From NCBI GenBank assembly GCA_020631735.1, contig CM036223.1:9586191-9650190 (forward strand): a stretch of 64,000 nt of DNA, given 5' to 3'. The position numbers were made by a program, and so were the translations under genes. Position 1 is the stretch's first letter. The number at the start of each line of letters is the position of its first letter. The notes beneath the pieces were generated by a model. It saw only the letters and a program-made list of their open reading frames with translations. It did no database searches and was not told where the DNA came from. Positions 34,718-46,811 of the stretch are shown here, piece by piece. The stretch comes from Saccharum officinarum. Its lineage: Eukaryota > Streptophyta > Magnoliopsida > Poales > Poaceae.

Positions 34718-37700
34718 TGTCACACCCGGTTTTAAGGACAAAACCAGACATACACCATATGTGAAATAAAGAAGACAAATCTCACATATAGCCACAGATA
34801 AGTGTAATATCGAAAGACAAATGCTTAATATACATTACACAATAGTATAAAATATACCTTAATGAGCAACACAGCGGAAAGACAACTCCGAACACCGGGT
34901 GTAGACCTCACTCCAGGATCAAACTAACTGGTTGATCACAAGCCTAACAATTCCAGAATCTAACAATCTGGTACCCTTCCTGAGATGTGGGAAATAGCAA
35001 GAGTGAGTCCATGTCGAACTCAACAAATATAACATGGGGTTCATGAAGCTCAAAAAGTTTGACACGGGTTTACTGCAATAGCTTTTAGTAAGTCATCTCT
35101 TTAACAATTGAGTAGCAACAAGTTTACCAAAATCCCAAATAACCTCATGATCATGTAAACGAGATTAATGTATAGCAAGAAACAATAATCATTAGTGAGC
35201 ATCAATATCATCAGTATTATCATTATCATCAGTGTTCATCATTTATTCTGTAAGGGTCCAAGGCCACTCGTGACCGTGAGCACGGCTGTTATAACAGTTT
35301 TACACTCTGCAGAGGTTGTACACTTTCACTGTGAGTCATGATTACCCATATGCCTGGGATCGCGACTCCCAAAACACTTCCAAGGTGAGCAGGCAAGGAA
35401 TCACTATGAAGCCTTTCAAAGGTTCGTCTAACAAGTTAGGGCCGCTAGGTTTCCGGAGTCAGTCCGTGTGATACACCACGCAGGGATCCACAGTCTGCTC
35501 TACCCCATTTGCGCCACAAGGGTAACCTCTAACAAGCTAGAAAAGGTCCTCATACTGAGCTAAAGCCAGAGCCATATAGCCCTCACAGTTGTACTGTAAG
35601 TCCCGGATGTTCGCTTACAGATAAGTCCTTATGGAGAGAAACTAGAGCACCATAAAAACAACCAAATATGCTCTAGCCCTCTTGAGCCATATTGCTTTAA
35701 AGCATCATTTAAACGTTTATTGCATATATCATTAGTCAAGTTACAGATCATGGTTATTTATCTTGAGCACTAGCATAAATACTACCCAATGCAATATTCC
35801 ACCGGTGTCAAGGTACAAGATACAAAAGCTAGGGTATCCTTAATGGTAACAAGGTAGACACATGCACATGAATTAAGTATATTAAAGGTGAATAGGAAAC
35901 AAGGATGATCCCATGCTATACTTGCCTTAAATTGAGATCCTTTCTCTGATCCAAATCTTCAATTAATAGCTTCTTGAATCTCCACGTAAATCTCACCGAC
36001 TGGACTTGATCAATAAATCACCACACACACATCGAGCAATCATACACGAAGCAAACAATGAATAATAATTAGAACAGTACACCAAACATATGAAACAATA
36101 AGTGAAAAGGTTTTAAAGATGTTCTACGCATTGCTACGAACACACAGACACAAAAAACACGCTAATCGGAGCTACGGTAAAAGAAACGACTACCGAAAGA
36201 TTTTGTTGTATAAAACAGAAAATTATAGGTCTCATTTGTTTTAACTATTTAAAATCATATATATAGGATAAAATACTTTTTATAGATATTCAAAAGTGAC
36301 TTAGGCTAAATTACATTTAAATTTAGAAAACTAAAGGAGAAATCAATAATATTTTATTTATAAATCTAGTTGCATAGTTATTAATCAAATTAGATCTAAA
36401 CCATGAAATTCCAGAGATTTTGATAAAGAAAACATTAATACTATTACATAGTTCATGTTGTTATAAATCCATTGCAATTTGAACGGACTAATTCGGAATT
36501 AAAACAAATAAGTTATGAATTAAACGAGATTTTCTTTAGTAAAATAATAGATTAAATCTAACATCGAATCTTAAAGGTAGAAAACCTAACCAACAGTAAC
36601 ACTAACAGTATAAAAAGTTTGTAAAACTCTTCTACACATTACTTCGATCACATAGACGTAAAGATCACGAAATTTGGACTTAAAACGTAAAAGTTATGAG
36701 TTTTCTAAGATTTCCTATAGATAAATAATTACTTTAATATAAACTCGAAAATAAATTAATTCAAACCTACTGTACAGTTGCATCATTAGATAGAGCTCTC
36801 AAATATGAATCTAACGCAATTTGAATGGATCAAATCGGAGTTAAAACGAAGATTCTACGGCTAAAACAATCTGAGTGGCAAAACTGTAAATATGAGAAAG
36901 CGTATTTTTCTTTTTCCGAAACGAATTACGTTTTCAACTAATCAAAGCGTATTTTTCCGTTTTACGTTTTGGACCGCGGGTTACAAACTCTGAAACCTCA
37001 GGGACTCTTTAGCAAAAATGTCGGCCGAAGGGGTATCTTTGATTTTCAATCGTCGGATTCAAAACGAACGGCCTAGATCTAATCGGGGGAGAGAGAGGGA
37101 AGACGCCGGCGGCGCTCCGACCGATTTCCGGCCCGTCGGTGGCCTCCCGCGGCGGCGCCATGGCCGGGAACCGCCAAAACTCGACTCCAGCACCAAACGA
37201 CGAAAAGGAAAACACAGGGAGAAAGAGCAGCTCACTGCGAACTCACCCCGAGCGAAAACGAAGTCGATGGTGGACCGAGGAAGGCGTGCGGCTCGAAGGG
37301 GCGGACGGCTAGGGCTACGGCTCGAGCGTGGCCTCCTCGGGACGACGTCGGTCCTCTGCTTCGGTGCAAGATGGAGCGGAGGGGTGCGGCATCCGGCTTT
37401 TATAGCCTAGTGGTGCTCTAAACAAGGAAAGAAGAAATTGAAGAGGGAAATTCGATCGGTGATGTTTTTGGAAAGAACCCGTCGCCGGCTTGAGGAAGGG
37501 GACGACCTGACGTGCGGGCCCGTGTCGTCAGCGACTGGAAGGAGAAGGGAAAAGGGAAGGAGACGCTGACAGGCGGACCCCACATGTCGGCGACTCGGGG
37601 AGGGAAATCGGGCGGCGACTGAGTGCGGGACGCGAGCGCTCGCGCGGGTTGGGCCGGCGGCTGCGGCTTGGGCTCGGCCCATGCGGGAGCGGACGCGGGA

Positions 37701-38027
37701 GGAGGAAGCGGGCTGCTGAGGCAGGCCGGGGAATTGGGCTGCGGGAGGAAAGCGGCCCGAGAGAAGAAAAAAAATTCCTTTCCTTTTTCTTTTCTAATTT
37801 TTCAAAGCAAATTTTCAAATGATTTTCAAATCCAAATTTAAATTTGATCAAACCACTCAAACCAAAAATTTAAATGCAACAGCATGAGTGCACAAACATA
37901 TTTCTACTCTTATATTTGATTTTAAATTTATAAAAATTATTATTATTCTAAATTTGCATGCTCACTAAAATATATAAAAATCATATTTTTCCTATTTTTC
38001 ATTTCTTCAAAATTTTAGGGTGTTACA
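34718..38027 (-). repeat. Element C 5' LTR (right copy)
   Basis: 3310 bp. It holds the long form of the variable patch (about 35095-35717). Outside that patch it matches the left LTR with only a few substitutions. TATA box on the minus strand at 37397-37404. Confidence 0.92.
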
Positions 38028-38032
38028 GTATT

Positions 38033-41000
38033 TCTAACACTCACCGTGCAGACCCCTGCCAGGGTCGCACAGGCCACCTTTTCATATGATTCAGGAATCG
38101 CGGGTCCGAATAATGTCGCGACCCCAAGGGCGACACTCTGCCAGGTGATAGGGACTCTAACCCCCCCTTGGTCTCACGCCAATGTCCCCAAGCACATCCT
38201 TTCTCTCCTCCAAGAAGCAACCTACCATTCGATTCCCGGCCTGAATCACATTACTCGGCTTCGCGGTCGGAACGACTTATCTGGCCAACTAAGTGTTAGA
38301 CTGCGTTCAACATGACTCAAGGACGTACAGCGAATCGGTCCTTAAATGACTCAGACGGGGATAGATTCACACCCAATACCTCCATGCCTTGTTGCTTCAC
38401 TATCGTCATCCCGCCCGGTCTCATTTCATTTTATTAACACATGGTTCCATTCCACGATAGCCAATATAGCCAACCGTGCCATATATGAATATCCCTATAT
38501 CTCGCAGGTGACAGGAAATCACCTGACTTCTACCGCTTAAAGCAGGGCTAAGCATCTACTCGATCCTAATCTATGTAGGATTCAAGGATTCATATATCTG
38601 GACAAGGAATGATATAATGCAGCAAGGTTTTCAACCAACTCCTACCACTTAATGCAACAATACTTATAACATATATAGAATTAATTGCTTTAAAGATAGG
38701 AGGCTTATAATGCTCCGGGGCTTGCCTGGGATCCGACTCAAGTTAGAGTATGTCAGATGAATTCACTTGGCGAGCATCTTCCAATCTACCACTTGTCTGA
38801 TCCTTCTATCTTCGGGATGGATCCACCAACTCCATCTTCGGGTTTGGCTTCACATCATGTCCTTCACGTGCTTCAGCTAGCGTACCTAAATGAGGTGCAA
38901 TAATGCATATGTATGAATGCATAGAAGTGCAATAAACAGAGTAATCGAACAAGCATACCAAAGTTCACATAAACCCTAGAGCTAATTAACTTAATCCTCA
39001 TTAAGACATAACATAGAAGAGGGCAAGCACATCAGTCAATACACAAGTCTTATAAGATCCTAGGGTACCAACCCAAGTACTTTCAAAGGTATGAGTCACA
39101 CTTCAACACACTAGCATGGCAAAGTTAATCAAAGCACTACAACTAAAATCTATCACTTTCAGGACATCCACACAGTAGCTCAGTAAATCAATCATAACTG
39201 AAGATCCCTAAATCCCAATGACTTGCAAGAAGACATTCTGGAAATCTTATGAAATTATCTACATTTCATCTTTAATCATCTCAACATGATTCCCAAGTTA
39301 TCATGACCAAACATGCCAATCTTTAAAGTCTGCATAGAAGGTAATTAAAATCTGACAGTAGACTTATTAAGCATGCAACTCTTAAACTATCAGACCTGGG
39401 ATCATGAAAATTTAACACAAGCAAGATAAGATAATTCTCTAAAACTTTTGTATTTACCAAAACCATAGTAAACATCATTTACACCATGAAACTAGTTGCA
39501 CGAGTAACACCACACATGCAGCCCAACAGCAGTGGTACAATTATAGACAGAAAACTGATAGAAACTTCAGAGAAGCATAAATGGAGTTCTAGACCTCCAA
39601 CAAACATGATTCTCAACTTTATGGAAAGCTTATAAAGTTACCTACTACTTTCTTGTAATCATCTTAAGATGATTCTACAGTTAACATGGTCAATTAATTA
39701 AATAATTGCATCTCTGTCCAAAATATGGACAGAATCTGATATGCCACTTTAAATCGTTATAGCTTGAGTTTCACAAATCCAATAATTATGGTTCTGGACT
39801 TTTTAGAAATCTTAACAAATTGTGAACAACTTTTATATAAACATCTAGAACTAATTCTGCCACTAACAAGGTCACACATGGCACACAAAGCAATGCTGTC
39901 TGGGTTTAGGCAGAAACTGCCACAGTACTTTAAACAACTATAACTAAACATATACTTAACCAAAAATTGTGATCTTTAGCTTTTTGAAAATATTATGAAA
40001 AGTACTACAACTCATCTATTATCAATAAGGCTTGATTCATAACTTAACTGAGCCAAACAATGCATACATGCAGCACTGTCCAGAATAGAAGCAAAGCAGC
40101 ATATAGCATTTGTTATTTTTATAGCTCCTAAACTATCAAGCCTAAAATCTTGAAATTTTTACTAGACATCATGCATCACAAGAGTAACATGTAACAAAAA
40201 TTTTACTTCATTTGGAGTTATATAATTACAGTTATTAAAAATAACAGATCCAACTAGCATTCAAATCCTAGTTGCATAAATCTATTTTTACAGCTAAAAC
40301 TTTAAACTAAAACATGCCATATTATAGATCCACTGCATAGATCTTTTCTCAAGGTTTCCAAAAAGTCCACATTTGCTATTTTTGGAGCTTCCTAGCATGA
40401 GATATTAATTTCCAAAGATTTGGCCAAAATTCTGCATAAAAGAAAATGTAAAAAGGAAAAAGGAAAACACTTTTGCCTCGAGGCCCCTGGACTTTCTAGA
40501 ATCAACCCGCAGTACAATGTACTATTCAACTGAGTCACATGTTATTCATTTTGGCCCCTGAAAGAATTTTAATTAAATCTCGCAAGGGAGTCCCCATAGC
40601 ACTATTCACCCGAGTCACTGACGTTACACTTTACCCCCTGGGAAAGTTACTATTTGCTCCGAGGCGCCCTTCTTCTTCCTCATGTTCGGCCGAACAGAGG
40701 AGACGGGGCAGCTGACCTCCGGCGATGGAGTCACCGGCAGTGGCCACGACGGTTCCGTGCGAGCAGGACGGGGCTAACCCGCATCCGCTGGTGCGCTCCA
40801 CGCAGCTCGAGGCGGACCCCAACGACCTGGCCACGGTAGCAGGCGGCTTGCCGGCCGGTGCTCCGGCGGCGGTCCACTACGGGGGCGGAGCTGGTGATGC
40901 GAGGGGCTCCGGAGGTGCGGCGTGGTACGAGGAACATGATGGTGCGGTTGGTTCGAGTGGAGGAAGGCCGGAGACAAGGACTCGCGGGGCGGCCGGAGCT

Positions 41001-42407
41001 TGGCCATGGCGGACGTCCATGGCGGTTGACCATGCGCGGCCACAGGTCCTCCCTGCGCGGCTGCGGCTGGCCGGGGAAATAGGCGGCGGTCGCGGGCGCC
41101 CGCGTGGTGGCTGAGAAGCGCTACGAGGTAGACGCCGAGGGGAAAAGCAGCGGCGGACGATCGGCTTGGTGGCGGCCATGGCTGTCGTTCCGCGCGAACA
41201 ACAGGCGAGGGCGAGCGCTGAGGAGCGAGGAAAGGGCCAGGGAGGTGTGGGAAGTGAGGGGCGAGTGCTTGAGCACCTCCATATCGACACAAGGGCACAC
41301 GACGCGCATCCAGCGAGGTGCAGTGCTTGCTCGCGCATGGCGGCCATGTCCACGGACAGGTGCCGCCCGTTGAGGCATTTCACCGAGCACGTGGCGGGCA
41401 GCAACGTGGGCAAGGTGGAACGCCGTTCTGGGCTGCTTCCAGGCCGAATTTAGCAATGGGCCCAAAATGAAGTTTGCTCACCCTGGTCAGCTCTACCTTT
41501 CTTATTAAGGGTGCCAAGTCATTTGAGCTATGGATTAGTAGGTAATTAAGCTACAAACTGCTAGTGTCCACACATTGATAACGGTCACGGAAATTCGCTT
41601 TCGGAGGTCAAAACTCGGTCAAACTCAGTGCAATTTTTTGTATGCTACTCTCCATAATATGCGCTTCAACTTTTGTATTTGGACAATCTTGAGTTGCTTA
41701 GCAATTTTTGGAGAACGCGCGATGTCAATGTCGACGACACTGAAATCGGGGCTTTAAAAATTGTTAAGTGTTGGAAACAGTCCCAAATCTGACTTGTGGG
41801 CCCTTTTTGATCATGTTACACACATTTTCATGACTTGACTTTTAAACAACGTTTGTTCCTTATAAAATTCTCTACAACTTTGTCAATGGGTGCACAGTCA
41901 TTCAAAGCTTCTAGGTCACACTTTTGGAATGGTCAAACAAAAGGGTTCTAGGGTCCATACATGGTCAACCATCACTTAGAAGCACATTTAGACAAAATGA
42001 TCAACATGAACATTGTTCCATTAAGTGTCCTAAGTATAGTTAAGGTGTTGTAGAGTTCCAAACATACACACCATGCATAGGTTGCACAAAAGTGTAGGTT
42101 TTAGTTATAATCCAAACAAGCATATAACTCATCATTTCATGTGACTTTTTTTTGATTCCAAACTTCATGAAACTTTTCCAGGGATCAATATAGATAGGTA
42201 CCAAGTTGAGGCACATGAAGATATGTCAATAACACCATCCAAACATATATCTTTGAAAAGGGACCTATATGTAAAGCAATGATGCAACATCCACTTAGGT
42301 TAGGCTCATCTCCATAGGTTGACCTTGATATTGTCATCTCCACTTAATCTATCATGTTTGATCTTAAACCCACCACTTAATTGGTGATAAACACCTGGGG
42401 TGTTACA
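38033..42407 (-). repeat. Element B 5' LTR (right copy), second part
   Basis: Continues the B LTR right of C and matches 6483-10857. With 26969-27807 and the shared GTATT counted once, the LTR is 5214 bp, equal to the left copy. The degenerate monomers are at about 39220-40260. Followed by the target duplication GATAA (42408-42412). Confidence 0.92.
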
Positions 42408-42412
42408 GATAA

Positions 42413-43833
42413 GGCACGTGGTGCCGATAACTTGGTAAAAACTGGATAATGAACTTGGGGAGATCTTGGCGTGCGTCCTGGGTGTGTGGTGAGGGTTGAG
42501 TCGATCGGACAGGATCCTACGATGAGTCTTTAGGGCAAGTCATGCCGGAGGGGTGCGACCTGGGCATCCCTTAAGAGAGGTACCTATGGCGGGTGCATGG
42601 TGAGCAGATGGGGTGTTGGTTATCCCCGATGGAGGTGCCGCCGAGGCACGGGGTGTTGGTTATCCCCTTGAGAAGATATCCTGTCCGGTCCCCTTAAGTA
42701 CTGGTATGTCTTGAGAACCAGAATCATAGGACCCTTCGTGCACACCACTCGCTCCCGATGGGCGGGAGACGATTACCCGACTAACTAGGGCGGTGCCACT
42801 ACTACTAGGTTGAAAGGTGATAGTGTAGGGAGGTATGGGCATGGGGGCCCACACCCTCCTAAGACAGCGTAGTGACCTTGGGGGCCCGGTACTACGTCTC
42901 ACAGTCTCAGCATTTCGGTGGACGTCGAGGTGGCCCAGGGCTGAGTGGTAGGGTGGTACCGTACCAGTTGGGAGGCAATTGGCATCAGCCTAGGTGGGGC
43001 ACCGCCGATGATGGTGATCTTGTGGATTTCCAGGTGTACACGCTCTGCAGAGTTGATCGATCTATACGTATAGCCGCGTCCGCGGACATGGACATTCCTA
43101 TGACCTACACTTCACTTGATTAGTGAGAGGAGTCCTTTCTACCTTTCCCCTGGGTTGTGGTGTTGGATCCGACTTTGGCCGTTGAGGCAAGGTACGAGCG
43201 GGAGTCGACCTTGCCGCCTAGAGAGTGTGAGAGTGTGGTGAGATGTGTGTGATGGGATGGGAGAACATGTGGATGAGATGGGTTAAAACTTGATGAACTA
43301 TTATTATAAAATATTGATGAACTTGCATAGGAAACCTATAGCCATATATAGGCCTTTAGATCTACCCTTGCATTCCACTTACCACAAAGCATACGCAAAA
43401 GCATAGGGTGGGAGACAGTGGCCAGTACAAATCGTACTAATAGATTTTGGACAGGTATGGATGGAATCTACAATGACCATGAGGACTGGGATTAGGAGTA
43501 GATGGTCTCGTGCCCACACTCAAAGTGTGGTTGAGAAGATGGAGTCTACGCCCGCTGACATTCTATGCCAACTCTGATGATTGCCCGTGAAGGAGGAGCC
43601 TTCACCTGCTGATGCGTTACAACGACTCTGATGAAGACGCATGTGTTTCCGCTAGAATACAATGTAATAGATGTGTTAACCAGTGTTGTAAAGTCTTGTA
43701 ACTTGTAATTCTACGATGTATGACTATGATATCAGCTGATAATTGATAATGTGATAGATTGCTCTCGTGATCTACTGCATTATAAATCGTATCTGTGGAT
43801 TTTCCCTTCGAGGAAAATCGAGGTCATTTTAGG
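42413..43833 (+). repeat. Family A first LTR, right part
   Basis: Continues the A LTR after element B and matches 50162-51582. With 2294-5643 it totals 4771 bp, the same as the second LTR. The exact last base of the LTR is uncertain because the sequence before the PBS (CATTTTAGG) has no clear CA end. Confidence 0.88.
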
Positions 43834-43850
43834 TGGTATCAGAGCCATAC
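43834..43850 (+). promoter_or_regulatory. Family A primer binding site, first unit
   Basis: TGGTATCAGAGCCATAC, complementary to initiator Met-tRNA 3' end. The second unit has TGGTATCAAAGCC at 51583, with one change. Confidence 0.88.
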
Positions 43851-46775
43851 TTGACCCTAGGATGAGACCCGTAGAACCAAATACTAGTTTAGAAGCCAAA
43901 CATCCAGTCTAAGGTAGAATTACAGGTGCTAACACTTGATTCTCTCCCCACCTTGAATTATGCTGCTAATTGGCCTTCCCAAACATGGAAAGTTGACCTC
44001 TATGAAGTATACCCTTACCGCCCACGCTAGTCGGTACATGTGTGGGGCTTGAAGGTTTAGGAGTCGCCTTCTATCAACACTATGCATATAGGAATTGTAA
44101 TGCTGCCTGATTGCCTAGATCTTGTGCTTGTTGTGCTTCTTATGCTTCTTATTGTTTGAGTGTAAGCTGTAGAAGCTATTTTGTATATGCAAGACTCCAG
44201 GTACCGGATAACCTAGTCGGCCAAACCCAATGCCATCCTATGACTAGATAAGTGACCCCCGACTAACAAGAGTTAAAATATAAAAGCTGATGCATCATGC
44301 CTTTACCAGACCGTTTCAAAATTGTTTTTGGCTTCCAACTAAATGCATTTTCAAAATTTCCCTTCCTCCATTGTTTCAAAAAGTCTCCTCTTTAGCAAAA
44401 GAGTTTCTATTCCAAAGGAAAATGGTTTCAAAACCTCTTGAAAGGTTCTCCGCTTTCAAAAGAAAAGCAAATTTAATTCTTTTCTCAACCCGATTTGGTT
44501 TCAAAAGCCATTTGCGAAACAGTTTGAAAACCCATTCCCTTCTCAAAAGTGTTACAATTTCACCTTTGAAAAATAAAAGTTTTGCTTTTCAATCAGTAAA
44601 ATGTTTTCAAACCAAAATCCTTGGCTCAGTTTTGTTTAAAAGCTTTTGATTTCAACCTAGGAGCAAAATTCTTTTCAAAACGAACCTTGTTTTCAAAAAG
44701 GGTTTGCAATTGATTTATTAAGTAAGATTCTTGTAAAAAGATTTTGTTTATAACCTTTCCAAAAATTTTAGCAAAACCAAATTAACTTTCCAAATGTAGA
44801 TTCAAAGTGTTGCTTTGGAAAAAGGTTTCTGGAGACAAAAATTCGATTGCGAAAGCTTTACCTTTCCAAAATGAGAAATGATTTCGAGTCATCTTCAAAC
44901 TAGTTTGTTTGATTCAAATAAAAGGGAACCAACTCCATGTTGTCAAAACAAAAATGAGTTTCAAAATCTTTTGATTGGAAATCATCCAAAAGAAAAGCGT
45001 TTTGATTTAGAAAACAAAAGCTTTCAAAGGATTTTGTTTCCAAAACTTGCATGGATTTGAACATGTTTTTCAAAAGTTTTGCAACTCACCCTCCCTTATC
45101 ATTCAAATAGAATTTCAAGAACTGCATGTCATGAAAAGTTTTGGAAAAACCATGGTATTTGCAAAACGTTTTCATCAAAAAGGTTTCAAATTCCACGTGC
45201 TCGCTATTTCAAAACGTCTTTTTCCAAAAAAGCCCGTTTGGAAAAGTATATAAACCTGGATTGATTTCTAAAACTCCCCTTTCGAATGGCCCAAATGTTT
45301 CTAAAAAATCGTTTTGAAAAAGGTTTTGGAAAAATAAAAACCCTTCTATAAAAGTTTTGATTTCACAAACTGAAAATCTATTTAAAGTGTTTCCAGAAAG
45401 CTCTTCTAATGAACTATTTCAACTCAAAAATTTAAAAGTTTTGATCTGAGTTCAAACACCAAAGCGGGCTACAACCTATTTCAATTATCTTTGTGAAGAT
45501 TTGATTTCAAAATCTAAAGGTCGTGACCTTCCTCCTTGCAAGAGTTGCGAAACAAAAGATTTAAAACTATGTTTTCCAAAACATGACTTTCAAAACCATT
45601 TTACAAAGGATTTTCCTCATCCTTTCGTAAAACTCTCTCCTCCCACTAGCTTGGGATTTCGAGTTATTGCCGGGGACTTAATTGGTAGTGTGTCGTAATC
45701 ATAAACCTTGGTGCCGCTACGAAACTTGGGGCCCCATGTGTGATGCATCCACATGGCTTGTTGCCGGGCGTATGCAGGTATTGAGGTATGTGATTGTGAC
45801 TGCTTCCAAGTGGTACCCGCATACAACACTAATCCTAAGCTTAGCTTTTCAAAAACCCTACTAAAAAAACAACAATTTGAAATTTTTTTTATTTCAAACA
45901 AAAGATGTTTTGGATTTCAAAAATCTCTACTTAAAAGCCCGACCATGTTTCATCAAAAGTTTTCAAAACTCAAAGCTTTGCGAAATAAACTATTGTCTTG
46001 GAGTAAAAAAATATGGAATTTTGAAAAAGTTTCTACTCCATTCAAAACTCTTGGCTCTTTCAAATGTTTTGAAAACCTTACCCCGAATTCAAATGCTTTG
46101 TAAGAAGATGCTTCAAACCCTTTGTGTGTGTTTTTGAAAATTTTGAGAAAAGCGGCCTCCTCCAAATGGCGTTTTCTAAAAATGGACTTATGAAAACCTG
46201 TTTACAAGCCTCTTAAAAATGCTTTAATTGCAAAAGGTTTTGGTTTACCAAATCTAAAACCAACTTCAAAAAGGGAAAATTGTTTTCAAATGAAAACTAT
46301 TTCAAGTTGCTTCCCTATCTTGCAAGAATGAATTTTGTTCCAAAAAGGAAACAGTTTCCAAAGTCATCTTTTGATCCAAAAACTATTGTTAAAAAAATAT
46401 ATAGCTTTTCCAAATGGATTTTAAACTTACTTTCCAAATTTTTGGTGCAAGAAAATATTTCCAACTGGCAATAAACTTGTGTCCCAAAAGCCTTTTGATT
46501 ACAAAAGCAAAATGATTTCAAAAGAAATTTTGACTTGGTTTGCAAAAGTTTCAAGAACTCTCTTGTGGAAAAGTTTTCCTCCCAAAAATTAATTTGTGAA
46601 AGCAAAACTACTTCTCCCTTCTCGGTTCAAAAGGTTTTATGAAAACTATGTTTCAAAAGCCCTGCATTCAAAAGCTCCATTGCAAAATCATGATGCACTA
46701 GTACATGTTGAACATGTAGTGAAATCCATCAACCTTAGGTAAACCTATCTGCCACCCTTCAGGAGTAACGGCCCT
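43851..46775 (+). other. Family A internal region, first unit, noncoding and TTTCAAAA-rich
   Basis: No gag or pol motif on either strand. From about 44310 to 46680 the sequence is dominated by TTTCAAAA, TTTTGAAA and CAAAAG words, so that short frames rich in Phe, Lys and Ser appear by composition alone. A short GC-richer island at 45640-45830 breaks the pattern. Matches 51600-54325 of the second unit closely. Confidence 0.8.
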
Positions 46776-46811
46776 AAATCTCGGGAGCGAGATTTCTATA
46801 AGGGGGTGGAC
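46776..46811 (+). promoter_or_regulatory. Family A polypurine tract with perfect 8-bp palindrome
   Basis: AAATCTCG-GGAG-CGAGATTT (46776-46795) is followed by CTATAAGGGGGTGGAC and the second LTR start TGTAACATCC at 46812. This is the plus-strand primer site. The palindrome could fold into a hairpin in RNA. Confidence 0.85.

Larger units (their letters stand above)
27808..38027 (-). mobile_element. Gypsy-type element C, non-autonomous with gag/protease remnants, nested in B LTR
   Basis: Plus-strand ends TGTCACACCCGG and TTTTAGGGTGTTACA are flanked by GTATT (27803-27807, 38028-38032). The undisturbed sequence is in the left B LTR near 6475. It is in minus orientation, shown by the polypurine tract at 30611 and PBS complement at 34701. 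Left LTR is 2803 bp, right LTR 3310 bp; they differ mainly by one variable patch. The 4.1-kb internal region keeps a zinc knuckle and two retropepsin-like domains but no RT, RNase H or integrase. This resembles the TR-GAG class of gag-only terminal-repeat elements. Confidence 0.93.
5644..42407 (-). mobile_element. Non-coding gypsy-type element B, complete, nested in the first LTR of A
   Basis: The plus-strand sequence starts TGTAACGGAACCG and ends CACCTGGGGTGTTACA, flanked by the 5-bp duplication GATAA (5639-5643 and 42408-42412). The undisturbed site exists in the second A LTR (GTGGATAAGGC near 50155), which proves the insertion. Orientation is minus: a polypurine tract (complement of CCCCCCTTAA) abuts the left LTR and the complement of a Met-tRNA PBS abuts the right LTR. 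Both LTRs are exactly 5214 bp after removing nested C. The internal region (about 5.06 kb after removing Sire-2) shows no retroelement protein. B is therefore non-autonomous. Confidence 0.93.

Noticed and set aside
43000..43130. Frame at 42872-43123, repeated at 50621-50872 with similar length
   Set aside because: It lies inside the two A LTRs, and similarity is explained by LTR identity. No domain is seen.
44290..46600. Phe/Lys-rich frames in the A interior as possible small proteins
   Set aside because: They arise from the TTTCAAAA word composition, appear in several phases and show no domain. Start and stop positions shift between the two units.
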